64,000 nucleotides of DNA, taken from contig CAJNDS010002629.1 in NCBI GenBank assembly GCA_905221605.1, positions 186,001 to 250,000 of the forward strand, given 5' to 3'. Below, in pieces: positions 11,490 through 21,442 of this stretch. The first letter of the stretch is position 1. Every line of letters begins with the position of its first letter. The notes under the pieces were generated by a model. It had not been told where the DNA came from, made no database searches, and saw nothing but the letters and a program-made list of their open reading frames with translations. The DNA comes from Symbiodinium natans. Taxonomy: Eukaryota; Sar; Dinophyceae; Suessiales; Symbiodiniaceae. Both the position numbers and the translations under genes were made by a program.

Positions 11490-12506
11490 ATGAACACTGG
11501 TGGAGAAGGGCGAGATCGCCCTGCGGCTAGTCCTTCCTCGGGGCACAAGCGCAAAGGAGGGGGGGCCATCAATCTGGACGACGACCTCCCGGGGGCCATC
11601 TCACAAACCGAGACGGAAATATTCCCCACTCCTCCGGACCTTGCTGTCAACAGCCTCAGCATCGCGGACGTCAAGACGGCCTTGCGAGTGGAGGTCCAGG
11701 GCTTCCTGGGCGAACTTCGGGGAGTGATGGGTGGCATGGAGAAGCGCATTACCGAGAGCATGGAGACCAAGATGGCGGGATTGCACACACGACTGGATGA
11801 CGTACAAGAACAAGCCAAAAAGCATGGAGAGGCCCTGACGAGTTTGGAAGCCAGAGTGTTTCAGCTGGAAAACGGGGGGGGTCCTTCGACGACGGCTACC
11901 GGCACGGCAAGCACCTCGGGCTCCAACACACGCAGACGAGCCATCGTGCTAGGGGGCTACGACCGGGACACCCCTCGTGATACCCTACTGGCGGAGCTCT
12001 CCTCACAGGTGGCCAAGTTGCAACTCGACTTCGACCCCTCGACAATGTTTGCCACGGGGATAAGGAGAGGCACGGCCATAGTGCCCATGCACCCGAAGGA
12101 GGGGGAAAGCGAGAAGGACACCAGTGAGCGTTTTGCCAAAGTCTTGAGGCAGATTCGTGAGGCGGACATTGAGGTGGGCGTCAGAGAGGATGGAAAGCCA
12201 CGTCTTCTTTGGGCGGCTTGGAGCAAGACCCAGGAGCAACGACAGCGCTCGGCATATGCCGGAAAGGTGAAGCGACTCTTGCTGACCCTGGACAAGGAGG
12301 CCCAGGTGGAATGTGAATGGTCGTCGGGGACAGTGTGGCTGGGGGGAACAAGGGTTGCTTCTGCTACGACGGCGGGGCCATTGGCGAAGGAGACGCACAC
12401 CACAAAGTTCGGCTGGCTGGACGTTCAGAAGATTGCAGAGAAGCTGGGCAAGGAGAAGAAGGAGATCGAGGACCCCTGGGGGGACCTCGAGGCCCAGCTC
12501 CGCTGA
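11490..12506 (+). CDS. LINE ORF1: coiled-coil, RRM-like nucleic-acid-binding protein
   Basis: The frame is open from 11,298, but the first ATG is at 11,490 (338 codons). A basic, Gly-rich patch (HKRKGGG) near residue 25 precedes a coiled-coil-like region (about residues 55-125, with repeating Leu/Met and Glu/Lys positions). A compact alpha/beta domain starting at RAIVLGGYDRDTP (about residue 150) follows; its first strand and later RGTAIV strand look like an RRM-type fold, as in ORF1 proteins of many LINEs. ORF1 proteins of this kind trimerise and chaperone element RNA. It ends in UGA, and ORF2 continues in the same frame with no intervening ATG. LINE copy 2 at 20.5 kb encodes a diverged homologue with the same order. 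The RRM assignment is inference from the strand pattern. Confidence 0.7.
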   Translation: MNTGGEGRDRPAASPSSGHKRKGGGAINLDDDLPGAISQTETEIFPTPPDLAVNSLSIADVKTALRVEVQGFLGELRGVMGGMEKRITESMETKMAGLHTRLDDVQEQAKKHGEALTSLEARVFQLENGGGPSTTATGTASTSGSNTRRRAIVLGGYDRDTPRDTLLAELSSQVAKLQLDFDPSTMFATGIRRGTAIVPMHPKEGESEKDTSERFAKVLRQIREADIEVGVREDGKPRLLWAAWSKTQEQRQRSAYAGKVKRLLLTLDKEAQVECEWSSGTVWLGGTRVASATTAGPLAKETHTTKFGWLDVQKIAEKLGKEKKEIEDPWGDLEAQLR

Positions 12507-15500
12507 AGAGTTCCGCTCGAGTTTCACCACTACCTCAGAACATGGAACGTGGGGGGCTTGGACGCTGACGGCGACCTAGTTGACAGTCTCATGGCCACGT
12601 CTGAGGGGGACCAGCTGGAATTCGTTCTCTTGCAAGAAATACCGCAACCGAAAGGGGGAACTCCCTCTACTGCAAGTACGACAGCGAGCACAAAGGGGCC
12701 GCGACCGCTGGACAAGAGCGTCCCTGGCTTGGGGGAGGAGCACTGTCTTGCGCAAAAACTCTACAAAACCATTTCCTCGTCCAAGCCTGGACGCCGGCTG
12801 ATTGGAGAAGCACAGGTGTACTACTTCGACAACGAGATGAGCATGGATCGCACACCATCCAGGCCCATGGAGGGAGTCTGGGGCTCACATGGGTCAAAAT
12901 CCGACATGCATCACTTGGGGTGGTGGGGCTCGCATCCTGCCACCTGCCACACTGGGCGACTACACAACAGGCTGCGGAACTGCTGCGCAACTGGATGGTG
13001 TCCATGACTCCACTGCGCGGGCTTCATCGCATCATCTGCGGGGGGGACTTCAACGAGACGTTGGTGATGGGGGACGGTGATGGCGTTTTCGGTGGGACCA
13101 CTGCGAGGGGCGAGCTCGTAGCTTCGTTCCTCCAAGAGCTAGGCCTCAGAGCAGCGGAGGAGAACTGGACCGAGCCGACCTACCACCCATACAACCGCGC
13201 CATGCAATCCCGTCGTCTGGACTACATCTTCGTCAAGGGGGTCATCGTGGTGGCTGCTGGAGTGGCGACCGGTTCAAGACATGAGATTTCTTCGGATCAC
13301 GACGCGGTGGAGCTTCAGCTGGTCCAACTACCACACAACGCTGACCACCGCCCGCGCAGACTTCGAACAGGGGTGCCAGTGCAGCCAGACAAAGCCAAAG
13401 AACTTCTCCGGAAGCGACAACCGCCTCGGGTAGGGGAAGGCTTTCTCCTCGGCGCCGTGGCGGAGCTCTCACAACGCCTGATTGCGCCGAAGAGTTCCAA
13501 AAGATTTCAGGAGAGTCAGCACCTGATCCGTCTGCGACATGCAGCACAGCAAGCACGTGGAGGAGCAGCAAGAACTCTCTGGAAGGAGGTCCACTCTGTC
13601 AGGAAGAGTGAGAAGCGAAAATGGCTCAAGCACCTCACCTTCTGGGCAACCAGAGGGGATTGGGGGGCCTGGAAAAAGCTCTTTGGCATGGGCCCTCGCA
13701 CACTTTGGGAGCCCGCTCTGATCCAACGCTATGTGGACTGGCCGACAAGCATGACCGAGCACATGGAGGCCATCTTCTTTCGAGACTCGCAAGCAGAAAA
13801 TGAGGAAGCGAGGGACGAAACACGCCTGCAGTTAGCAATGCTCCCGGGGGAGTACCACGCCTTCTCCATGGAAGAGGTCCACAGTGTCATGGCGAAGTGG
13901 AAATCGGGGCGAGCAGCGGGACCAGACGGCATCACCTACGAGGCACTACGAATCATCCTGAAGGACGACGCCTGGGGGGCCTTTGTGTTGGAAGAACTCA
14001 ACGAATTTCTCAAGTTGGGCTTCACCACGTCGGACCTCTACAGCACCTCCACCTTCATGCTGGCCAAAAAGAGGGAACCTCGTGAGTGGGGCGACTTAAG
14101 GCCCATCACGCTTTCCTCAGCCCTGCTCAAGCTTCTGAGCCAACTCACCCTCAAAAGGGTGACCCATTTGTTGGGGACCGCGAACGACCTACAATGGGCG
14201 GCGCCGTCGAAACAGCCCCTGGAGCTTGCCTTGGGACTCGGACGCATGCTTCGGCTCTGTCGAGAATGGAAGCAGGAGGCCTTCCTCGTGAAGATTGACG
14301 TCAGGAAGGCTTTCGACAGCGTCAAGCTCCCTCGGCTTCTGCGGCTGATAAGACGCAAACTGGCGGGGCGACCCAAGGAGGGGCGACTGCTCACTGAAAT
14401 GGTTTGCCATCTGGGGATCAATGTGGAGTTCCTGGACCAGCACATCCCGATCCGGCAAAGCAACGGCGTCAAACAGGGGGCCCCGGAATCCCCCGTGCTC
14501 TTCGCCGCGCTCATTGCAGAACTGGCGGATGAGGTGGCCACCGAGTTTGGCATGGCGCTGCCACATGAAGAACCAGGGTGGGAATTGCCTTTCAACCTGG
14601 CTGCCTTCGCGGATGACATGTACCTCTGGCACTTTTGTCTTCGTCGACTACAAGAGCTGCTGACCATGGTAGAGAACAAGGCGGCAGAGAATGGCCTCCA
14701 ATTCCAGGGGGACAAGACCTCGGTGTTAACCAGCGTGGAGGATGATGCCCGCACCCTCACTATTGGGGGCAAACAAGTCAAATTCCTGCCCCCGGGGTCC
14801 CTTGTTCGCGTCCTTGGAACGCAGCAAGGGTTCAAAAGGGGGGCCGCTGATGTCGCCGCAGAGGTCAACGCCAAAATGCGACAAGTCTTTTGGGCCCACA
14901 AAGCAGTGTTTGCAGGAAGGATGCCCCTCACCTGCAAATGGGAGGCCTTCCATGCGGTGGTCCGAGGGTCAGGCCTGTGGCAAGCGGCGGCATTGCCGCC
15001 GAGTCGCAACTTATTGGCGGCCCTCAACACACAGCAGCTACGCTTTGTCCGGGTGATGGCCGGCTTACGGCGAAAGCAGGGGGAGCCTTTCGTTGATTAT
15101 GAGATGCGCAGCCTCCGGGTGTCACGCGCTCGGCTACACCTACACGGACAGGAGCGGTACTCCACGTACGTCCTTCGTCAGGCGTGGAGGTTGTTCGGCC
15201 ATGTCGCCAGACAAAATAGCAGGGCCAAACAACTGCTCAGATGGAGGGGGCCGGTCTGGTGGAAGTTGGAGCAACGGAAACGAGGGGGCCATCGTCACCC
15301 GGGAAGATACAATGCCGGAATGGAGATTCAGAACGACTTCAACACCTTCCTGGGGGTCGATGACTGGATGGACGTTGCTCAAGACCGCCAAAGATGGAAA
15401 AGCCTTGAAGTTCCCTGGGTCAAGTCCCAGGACCTACCTTGGTGCACGCACGCACAGGCAGCCCTCGAAGCTGAAGCCGGTGAACAAGATGATGTACGCC

Positions 15501-15676
15501 TAGCAGCGCAGCTACGAATACAGAACCTCATGCCCAACAGAAAGAAGCGCCAACGAAAGAAGTCTGGAGCCAAAGCTACCAAACGCCGAGTCAAGCAGCG
15601 GCCCGCTGCTGCACAGCCGGCTCAGCTCATGTTGCCATATGAGGGGCCGCTGGGACAACCAAAGGGGGGCCTTTAG
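12507..15676 (+). CDS. LINE ORF2: AP endonuclease and reverse transcriptase (one frameshift)
   Basis: This is the replication polyprotein. The endonuclease begins in the ORF1 frame directly after its UGA: TWNVGGL (12,540-12,560) and LLQEI (12,627-12,641) are the first two AP-endonuclease motifs. Near 12,880 the readable frame changes by one base; the downstream frame continues with LTWVKIR, GGDFNET (about 13,039), RLDYIF (about 13,213) and SSDHDAVEL (about 13,290), the remaining catalytic motifs. The reverse transcriptase follows: GPDGITYEAL (about 13,920), KIDVRKAFDS (about 14,293), QGAPESPVLF (about 14,475) and FADD at 14,606-14,617. The C-terminal part has the RLFGHVAR-type segment common in LINE proteins (about 15,190) and a Lys/Arg-rich tail. 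Together with ORF1 it supports target-primed reverse transcription. The shift near 12,880 is a mutation, a sequencing error or, less likely, programmed. No ATG starts this ORF, so expression may need UGA readthrough or reinitiation. Confidence 0.85.
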
Positions 15677-15884
15677 CCCCCCCTCGTACGCGCAGTACGT
15701 GCAGATGGACCTCTCCGTAGGAGACCCCCCGTTTTTTCAGAGTTGTGGCAGCGATCAGCGAATGACGCCTCATGAAGAGCCTGAAAGCCATGGTCGTTGA
15801 AAAGATTTCCCCGTTTTGGTTTCCCTGAACACCCCAGCACGCTTTTGCCTCGCCGGTGGCCCTGATAGCTTTGTGTGTGCTGTG

Positions 15885-18800
15885 ATGCAGAGAGAGCGTG
15901 ATGTCAACACAGTGGGGGACCAGCACGTCGCCTACCCCGCAGCCGTCTTGGCCCAGCTCCTGCTCCTGCCCCTCGCCAACAACCTCGACAGCGGCGCCAT
16001 CATGGGGGTGCTCCCGACGTGGCCGCTGCTGACCTTTCTCGTGATCGTGATGGTGAAGGGGGGCCAGTGGAGCCTTTGGAACTGGGACGAAGAGTGGAAC
16101 GATGCGGCGCCTCTAGGGGGGCCGTCGGACCGCCAACGACAGAGACACCAACCGGAGAGCTGGATGGACGAGGAAGGAGTGCTACATGAACAACCTCCAC
16201 CTTCTGACCGACGAGGGGGCCAACAGACGAGTGCCGAAGCAACGCCAGCGGGGACCGCTGACGCGAACAGAGGTCAGGAAGCTGAACCAGGAGGTCTGGC
16301 CCCCCATGGGGGCCCTCAGCGACTACTACACGATTCGGCACTACCTCAACCACGACGCCTACCTGACCAAGAAGGGGGACCAACGCCTCAGGAGAACGAG
16401 TACGAAGCCGAGCTGGACGAAACCCTACCTGCACAAGCACCACGTGAGCAAGCGGATGCCCGAGAGGAGGAGGAAACGCGACCACCGCCGCCCCGAGAAG
16501 AAGAGGATGACTGGGAGGACTGGGGCCAATGGTGGGAACACCTACGCGGCATTGGACGGGAACACCCACAACGTGGACGGCAACACGCTCGACGACTACC
16601 TGACCAGGACCCAGCCGCAGATGCGGCACCGCAACAAAGCCGGGGGCGGACGACCGACCACCCCGACACGACCGAGTGGAGCTGGCGAGAGTGGGGAACG
16701 CATGACCGTCCTCAACAAGAACAAGGCGGTCAGTGGGCTTCGAGACCGTGGAGGGCAACGAGGTGGAGATGGTGGGCGTACCCGCGGGATCGAGCGGGGG
16801 ACGCCTGGTTCGAAGTTCAGCTGAGGGACTGGCGGGAGGAGCGTCGTGAACGAGAAGAACAACAGCAAGGATGGGTGCCCCCCACAGAGGACAACACCGA
16901 CACCTACGACCAGCCCTACAACCTGGAGCTCCACGCGTGGAACCCTGGGCTAGGGGCCCAAGGACTACAACATGACGGAGGGGACCACGCTGAACACCGA
17001 GATGACGCTGGATACATCGACACCGACAACCAGCCCTACAACCCGGAGCTCCACGCGTGGAACCCTGGGCCGGTTGCCCACGGACTACAACAGGACGGAG
17101 GGGGCCATGCTGAACGCGGAGACGACGCAGGATACATCGACACCGACGACCAGCCCTACAACCCGGAGCTCCACGCGTGGAACCCAGGGCCAGGGGGCCC
17201 TGAGCTACAACATGACGGAGAGGGCCACGCTCAACATCGCGATGCAGACTGGCCCCACAACCCGCCCGAGCACGCCTGGAACCTGGGGCCGAGACAGAGA
17301 GAGGACAACGCCAACGACCAGGCTGATACACCACACCAGGACCCGAGCACAGCTTGGGGCTCTGAACAAGCACAAGGGGAAGCCGGAGAACACGCTCAGA
17401 ACGATGAGAACGGGGTCCAGGACGAGGAGAACGAGGTCCAGAATGTGGGGACGAACGACGAGGACGCCGAGACCAAACAGCGGGCATGGGAAGCATACTT
17501 GGCGCAGAGGGGGCAGAGGCATTCAGAAGGAGGCCCACAGCAGGAGATGCCACCGTGGTTTGGGGTGGCCAAGCAAGCAGTGGAGACCGAGCCACAGGAC
17601 ATTAACCCGCCGGGATACCCACCCACGGCACGTCGACGAGTTCGCTACATGACGCAGGAGGCCATGGATGAACTGCGAGCCCGACCCTATAGACTACGCT
17701 GGCAAAACGAGAGACGTCGCTACACAGGGAGCCTCGGCACCGAGAGGACCAAAGGAGTGCGTCTGGGCGCAAGCCCAGGATTGGTCCACCGGAGCAACAC
17801 CCAAACACCACATGGACAAGTGCCTGGCTCTGGATCGTCTTCTTCGTCTACCGCGGGCACACAGCCACAGTGGCATGGGTGGTCGTCATGGAGCTCCTGG
17901 ACAACAGGAGAAAGATCTGGATCCAAACACAGTGGAGGACAGGGGCCGATTCGACAGGAGCGAAAGGCCCGCCAGTGGGCCGACTGGCAACAGTGGGAGC
18001 AAGCGTGGCACAGCGAATGGAGCAAGCAAGTCCGGCACAGCAGCGGGCTCCCCATGGAGGGGGCAGCGGAGGAGTGGGCCGACCTTCTCAATCGCCATCG
18101 CCACCGTCCCACAACCCCACAGGGGGAGACAGAGGGGGCCACTGATGGTGAAGAGGCCAATGTGCAACAGGGGGCCAATCACGAGGCTCCGTCTAGTGAA
18201 CACGCTCTCAGTGCCGGTGAACCTGATGGAACCCCGGAACTACAACAGCAAGAACAATGCCACGAATCGGAGGAGCAACAGGACTTGGTGGAGGAAGCCG
18301 AGGACATCATCGACACCCTCCTGGACAACCTGCACTCGCACGCGGCGGGGAGACGAGAGGACGAAAAAGACTCCTCGACCTTACTCCAACACATGGTGGA
18401 CCTCCAGCACGGCAAGCACAAGGACACTGCGAGAGAAGCCGGGCTCTACGTCAACCACCACGTCGCCAACGCCACGCAACAGGGAGACGAGGTGGCCTGG
18501 GTCCAAGGACGCAAAAGAAAGAGGAGCGACAGGGACCCGGAGAACCATACGGACCACGGCGATGGCGAGGACGAGGTGAAGATGGAAGACAAACGTGAAG
18601 GAAGTAGGGGGCCGCCAAGCAACGCGGCCGTCAACGCCAATAGGGAGGGGGCCAGCGACGTCGACCTGGAGGAGCAGAGAAGGTTCGAAAACGAAACAGA
18701 AGAGGAGAGAGCGCTACAAGAAGAGTTCGAGCAAGACCGAGCACTACACGAAGAATGGGTCCAGAAAACGATAGACGACTACTTCGCGGACGCCGAGGAG

Positions 18801-19922
18801 GAGCAGCCGGGGCCAAGCCGACAACGACCAGGAAGGCAACAAGAAGAGGGGGCCAAGCACCACGCGGACGCCATCACTATGGCTTTTGGCAGGTGGTCGC
18901 TGGGCACCGCAGCAGGGGGGGGCTTCGAGATTGAGGAGGACAGTATCAGGGAGGTCCTGACCCACATCCTCAACTTGCACCCGCTGATGGCTGAAGATGG
19001 AGAGGCGCCCACGCCGCACCTCACCCTCCTCTACCAGATCCTGACGACATGGGCCAACACCAGAACGGTGCTGACCCAGACAGATACCGAAACAGTGGAG
19101 CGCATCTGGCTCGGGTACCTCGAAGGGCTCCGGACCGCAATGGGGGTGAACTTGGCCGCAACTGCAGCACCGAGTGGAAGACGAACCAACGAGGAGAACC
19201 AACTACGCACAGTCAACCTGACAGGGGAAAGAGACAGTTTCGAGTCAGAGGACCACAACGAGCTGGGGGACCAGGACGTGGAGCCGGACGACGACGCCGA
19301 GCAGAAGCACGATGAGGACCAGAACGAGAAAGAGGACCACACCACGGACGAGGAGGTCATGGAGCGGGAGGAGGAGGAACAACCACTGGGGCCAGTGGAG
19401 CACCTGGGGAGACACAGTGTGTGGACGACGCCGCCAGGGGGACCGACACAAGCGACAAGACCCCGTAGGGGGGCCAGGCCGTGGCCGAACTGTCTCCTGC
19501 GACCGGGGCACCGCCCACTCAAACAAGGCGAGACCCTGGACTATGGCAGTTTCGTGAGGGAAGCCACAGAGTGGAGACGGCTGGCTGCGCTCCGTGAAGA
19601 ACGCAAGGCAGCCGTGGAAGCTACACCGACCTCTACCTCGTCGAGTTCCGGGCTGCCGTCGGCCTACTACGTGAAGCCGGAAGACCAACAACCGGGGGGC
19701 CCGTTGCAAGGAGGCCAAGTGGAGAACCAACACACAGGCGAAGCTACTTTGACCTCTACCCCGACAAGCTCGTCGTTGCCCGCGGGGCTGGGAATGGCAG
19801 GGAACCTGCTAACAGGGGGCCAATGTCAAGGGGTCCCGAACACGCAGATGGACGAGCCTCTTGCTGACGAAGATGGAGCTGAAGCGTTCCTGGGGGGCCA
19901 AACTGAGGGGGACCCGTGTTAG
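15885..19922 (+). CDS. LINE ORF3: 1,346-codon Trp/Gln/Glu-rich protein of unknown function
   Basis: The frame is open from about 15,816; the first ATG is at 15,885 and the stop at 19,920-19,922. The N-terminus has two hydrophobic runs (about 15,940-16,050, including LLTFLVIVMV) that could form a membrane hairpin or anchor. They are followed by a very long hydrophilic region rich in Trp, Gln, Arg and Glu (e.g. WEDWGQWWEHL), a block of four 40-residue repeats (16,911-17,290) and acidic helical segments near 18,660-18,830. A more ordered helical stretch lies at about 18,930-19,150 and the C-terminus is Ser/Thr/Gly-rich. No known family is recognised. LINE copy 2 ends with an ORF of similar composition (22,192-22,653), so the ORF belongs to the family and is not a chance insertion. 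Third ORFs of this size are unusual for LINEs. Low T content leaves other frames and the antisense strand open over long stretches; I treat those as shadows. Confidence 0.65.
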   Translation: MQRERDVNTVGDQHVAYPAAVLAQLLLLPLANNLDSGAIMGVLPTWPLLTFLVIVMVKGGQWSLWNWDEEWNDAAPLGGPSDRQRQRHQPESWMDEEGVLHEQPPPSDRRGGQQTSAEATPAGTADANRGQEAEPGGLAPHGGPQRLLHDSALPQPRRLPDQEGGPTPQENEYEAELDETLPAQAPREQADAREEEETRPPPPREEEDDWEDWGQWWEHLRGIGREHPQRGRQHARRLPDQDPAADAAPQQSRGRTTDHPDTTEWSWREWGTHDRPQQEQGGQWASRPWRATRWRWWAYPRDRAGDAWFEVQLRDWREERREREEQQQGWVPPTEDNTDTYDQPYNLELHAWNPGLGAQGLQHDGGDHAEHRDDAGYIDTDNQPYNPELHAWNPGPVAHGLQQDGGGHAERGDDAGYIDTDDQPYNPELHAWNPGPGGPELQHDGEGHAQHRDADWPHNPPEHAWNLGPRQREDNANDQADTPHQDPSTAWGSEQAQGEAGEHAQNDENGVQDEENEVQNVGTNDEDAETKQRAWEAYLAQRGQRHSEGGPQQEMPPWFGVAKQAVETEPQDINPPGYPPTARRRVRYMTQEAMDELRARPYRLRWQNERRRYTGSLGTERTKGVRLGASPGLVHRSNTQTPHGQVPGSGSSSSSTAGTQPQWHGWSSWSSWTTGERSGSKHSGGQGPIRQERKARQWADWQQWEQAWHSEWSKQVRHSSGLPMEGAAEEWADLLNRHRHRPTTPQGETEGATDGEEANVQQGANHEAPSSEHALSAGEPDGTPELQQQEQCHESEEQQDLVEEAEDIIDTLLDNLHSHAAGRREDEKDSSTLLQHMVDLQHGKHKDTAREAGLYVNHHVANATQQGDEVAWVQGRKRKRSDRDPENHTDHGDGEDEVKMEDKREGSRGPPSNAAVNANREGASDVDLEEQRRFENETEEERALQEEFEQDRALHEEWVQKTIDDYFADAEEEQPGPSRQRPGRQQEEGAKHHADAITMAFGRWSLGTAAGGGFEIEEDSIREVLTHILNLHPLMAEDGEAPTPHLTLLYQILTTWANTRTVLTQTDTETVERIWLGYLEGLRTAMGVNLAATAAPSGRRTNEENQLRTVNLTGERDSFESEDHNELGDQDVEPDDDAEQKHDEDQNEKEDHTTDEEVMEREEEEQPLGPVEHLGRHSVWTTPPGGPTQATRPRRGARPWPNCLLRPGHRPLKQGETLDYGSFVREATEWRRLAALREERKAAVEATPTSTSSSSGLPSAYYVKPEDQQPGGPLQGGQVENQHTGEATLTSTPTSSSLPAGLGMAGNLLTGGQCQGVPNTQMDEPLADEDGAEAFLGGQTEGDPC
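16911..17290 (+). repeat. 120-bp coding tandem repeat inside LINE ORF3
   Basis: Units start at 16,911, 17,031 and 17,151 with an exact 120-bp period, followed by a partial, shorter fourth near 17,250. Each encodes about 40 residues with the core QPYNPELHAWNPG and an acidic DG(G/E)xHAExR linker. Differences are mostly substitutions, so the repeat stays in frame. Confidence 0.85.
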
Positions 19923-20089
19923 TGCACAGTCTTGTGTCTCGAAAAGTGGTGACGCAGCATTTCCACCACATAGGGCCATCAACGAATGGTACCTACACTT
20001 TCACCGGGACAGAACAGCGGGCCAGCGTGGCCGGGGTCCTCTTCGGGGGGCCTCTTCGCTGAGCAGAAGAAGAGAGAGAGATAGAGAGG

Positions 20090-20119
20090 CCATTTTGGCT
20101 CAAGCCACGAGTGCTCAAG
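20090..20119 (+). other. spliced-leader relic plus decayed second copy
   Basis: CCATTTTGGCTCAAG at 20,090-20,104 is followed immediately by CCACGAGTGCTCAAG (20,105-20,119), which keeps the first three and last seven bases. This is the same tandem arrangement and position as in LINE copy 1, so the two copies share a history of trans-splicing followed by retrotransposition, with the second unit eroded here. Confidence 0.8.
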
Positions 20120-20499
20120 CCCCGCCCCACCGTCCAGTGGGCTCCAACCTGAGAGGGGTGAGAGTGAGAAGTTGAGAGAGAGGGGGGGCAGCCGCTGCAA
20201 AGAACAGTGCTCTCGGGGGAGTGCCATACAAGCTGATCGGCAAGATTGCAAAACTACGCGTCTACACCAAGGGGGTTCGGCACGGGGACATAGTAAAGGG
20301 CGAAGCGGTACGGGACCGGCGCTGGCGAAGGGGGACTTCTACGACCGCTGCGGCGTGAGGGGGAGTGTGTGACCAGCTACGCGAAAGATATCTGGCGGCC
20401 CTACAGGGGGGGTACCAGACCGCAACGACTGACCTCATCGCCTACTACGCCAGGGAGTTTGTGAACGGGAAGTGCGTGATACTGGCAAGGACATCGAGA

Positions 20500-21442
20500 A
20501 TGCATACCACACAGCACAGGCAGAGGGAAGAAATATCCCCAAGCGGGAAAAGAAAAGCAGGGGAAGAGGACCTCGGGGAGAGTCTGTCAGCCAGAGAGAC
20601 GGTGGAGCTCATCAGGCAAACCATAAAGGGAGAACTTCAAGTGGTCTCTGAGGTGAAAGCAGCAATGGACCATGTCAAGCAGCGCATTGACTGCGTGGAA
20701 GCGGAGGTGACGAAGCAGATGGGGGGGACAATACAGATCCTGAACAAGATCACCGACAAGCAGGACACCCAAGGTAAGCACATCGCGCAGCTCCGTGATG
20801 ACCAAGAAGGCCTGGTGAACCGCATCGAGCTATTAGAGGGGAAGATGGCCAGTTTTTCGCCAGCAGTGTCTACAGCCAGCACGGAAGGCGGGGAAAAAAC
20901 ACCAGCGATCATCATGGGAGGATGGCCGGAAGACCAGCAAGCCTCAGCGACACTGGAAAAGGCAAAAGAAATGGTCCGAAGGTTGAGGATCAATATCAAC
21001 ATGGAGCATGCCTTCGTCCCCGGAGTGAGGCGGGGGTATGCCATCGTACCCTACGGGCCGCAAGGAGGAGAAACGCCAGAACAAATGAGGACGAGAATCA
21101 GGGAAAGCCTCACCAAAGCCAAAGAAGCCAATGTCAAGCTGGGAACCAGAGCCAGCGGGGAAGCACAGAATTTCTGGATGAGCATCTCGCAGTCACCTGA
21201 AAGGAGAAGACGGGCTCATTTTGGAAAAGGGAGGGAGCAAGTCACTCTTGGAAGTGGAGTGGCAATCGGGGACGGTGTGGTATGAGGATAGAAGAGTGGC
21301 GTCAGCTTTCACTCGTAGGCCGCAAGGAGCCCAAGAGCACTGGGCGGGATGGATCTCGCTGGAAGCCATAGGAGAGAGCCTGGCAATGCCGGAAAACCAG
21401 GTGAAGGAGAGATGGGAGGCGTTGAGCGCCACCCTCAAGTGA
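20500..21442 (+). pseudogene. LINE copy 2 ORF1 (frameshifted)
   Basis: The first ATG is at 20,500. It has a basic KRKAGEED patch, a long coiled coil (about 20,590-20,860) and the domain beginning AIIMGGWPEDQ, with RRGYAIVPYG aligning to the RGTAIVPMH strand of copy 1. Near 21,210-21,230 the frame changes; the rest (EVEWQSGTVWYEDRRVAS to SATLK) lies in another frame and ends with UGA at 21,440-21,442. It is homologous to copy 1 ORF1 along its length, so it is the same family, not a fragment of a different LINE. Confidence 0.7.

Larger units (their letters stand above)
11105..20016 (+). mobile_element. LINE (non-LTR retrotransposon) copy 1, three ORFs
   Basis: In order the element has: a G-rich 5' module (G13 at 11,142-11,154 and a GA tract at 11,165-11,192), two spliced-leader relics (11,198-11,227), ORF1 (to 12,506), ORF2 with AP endonuclease and reverse transcriptase (12,507-15,676), ORF3 (15,885-19,922) and about 95 nt of 3' sequence before a second element starts. 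There are no LTRs, and the endonuclease plus FADD-type reverse transcriptase place it among APE-type LINEs. The exact 5' end is not defined (I see no clear target-site duplication) and there is no obvious poly(A) tail. The 3' limit is set by the 5' module of copy 2 at 20,017. The single ORF2 frameshift means this copy is probably not autonomous unless the shift is bypassed. Confidence 0.85.

Noticed and set aside
14038-15030. 330-codon minus-strand ORF opposite the LINE reverse transcriptase
   Set aside because: Shadow of the plus-strand RT, which carries the conserved motifs.
16000-17595. 531-codon minus-strand ORF and 200-300-codon ORFs in another plus frame across LINE ORF3
   Set aside because: The region is very low in T, so stops are rare in most frames; the 15,885-19,922 frame alone gives coherent repeats and an ordered N-terminus.
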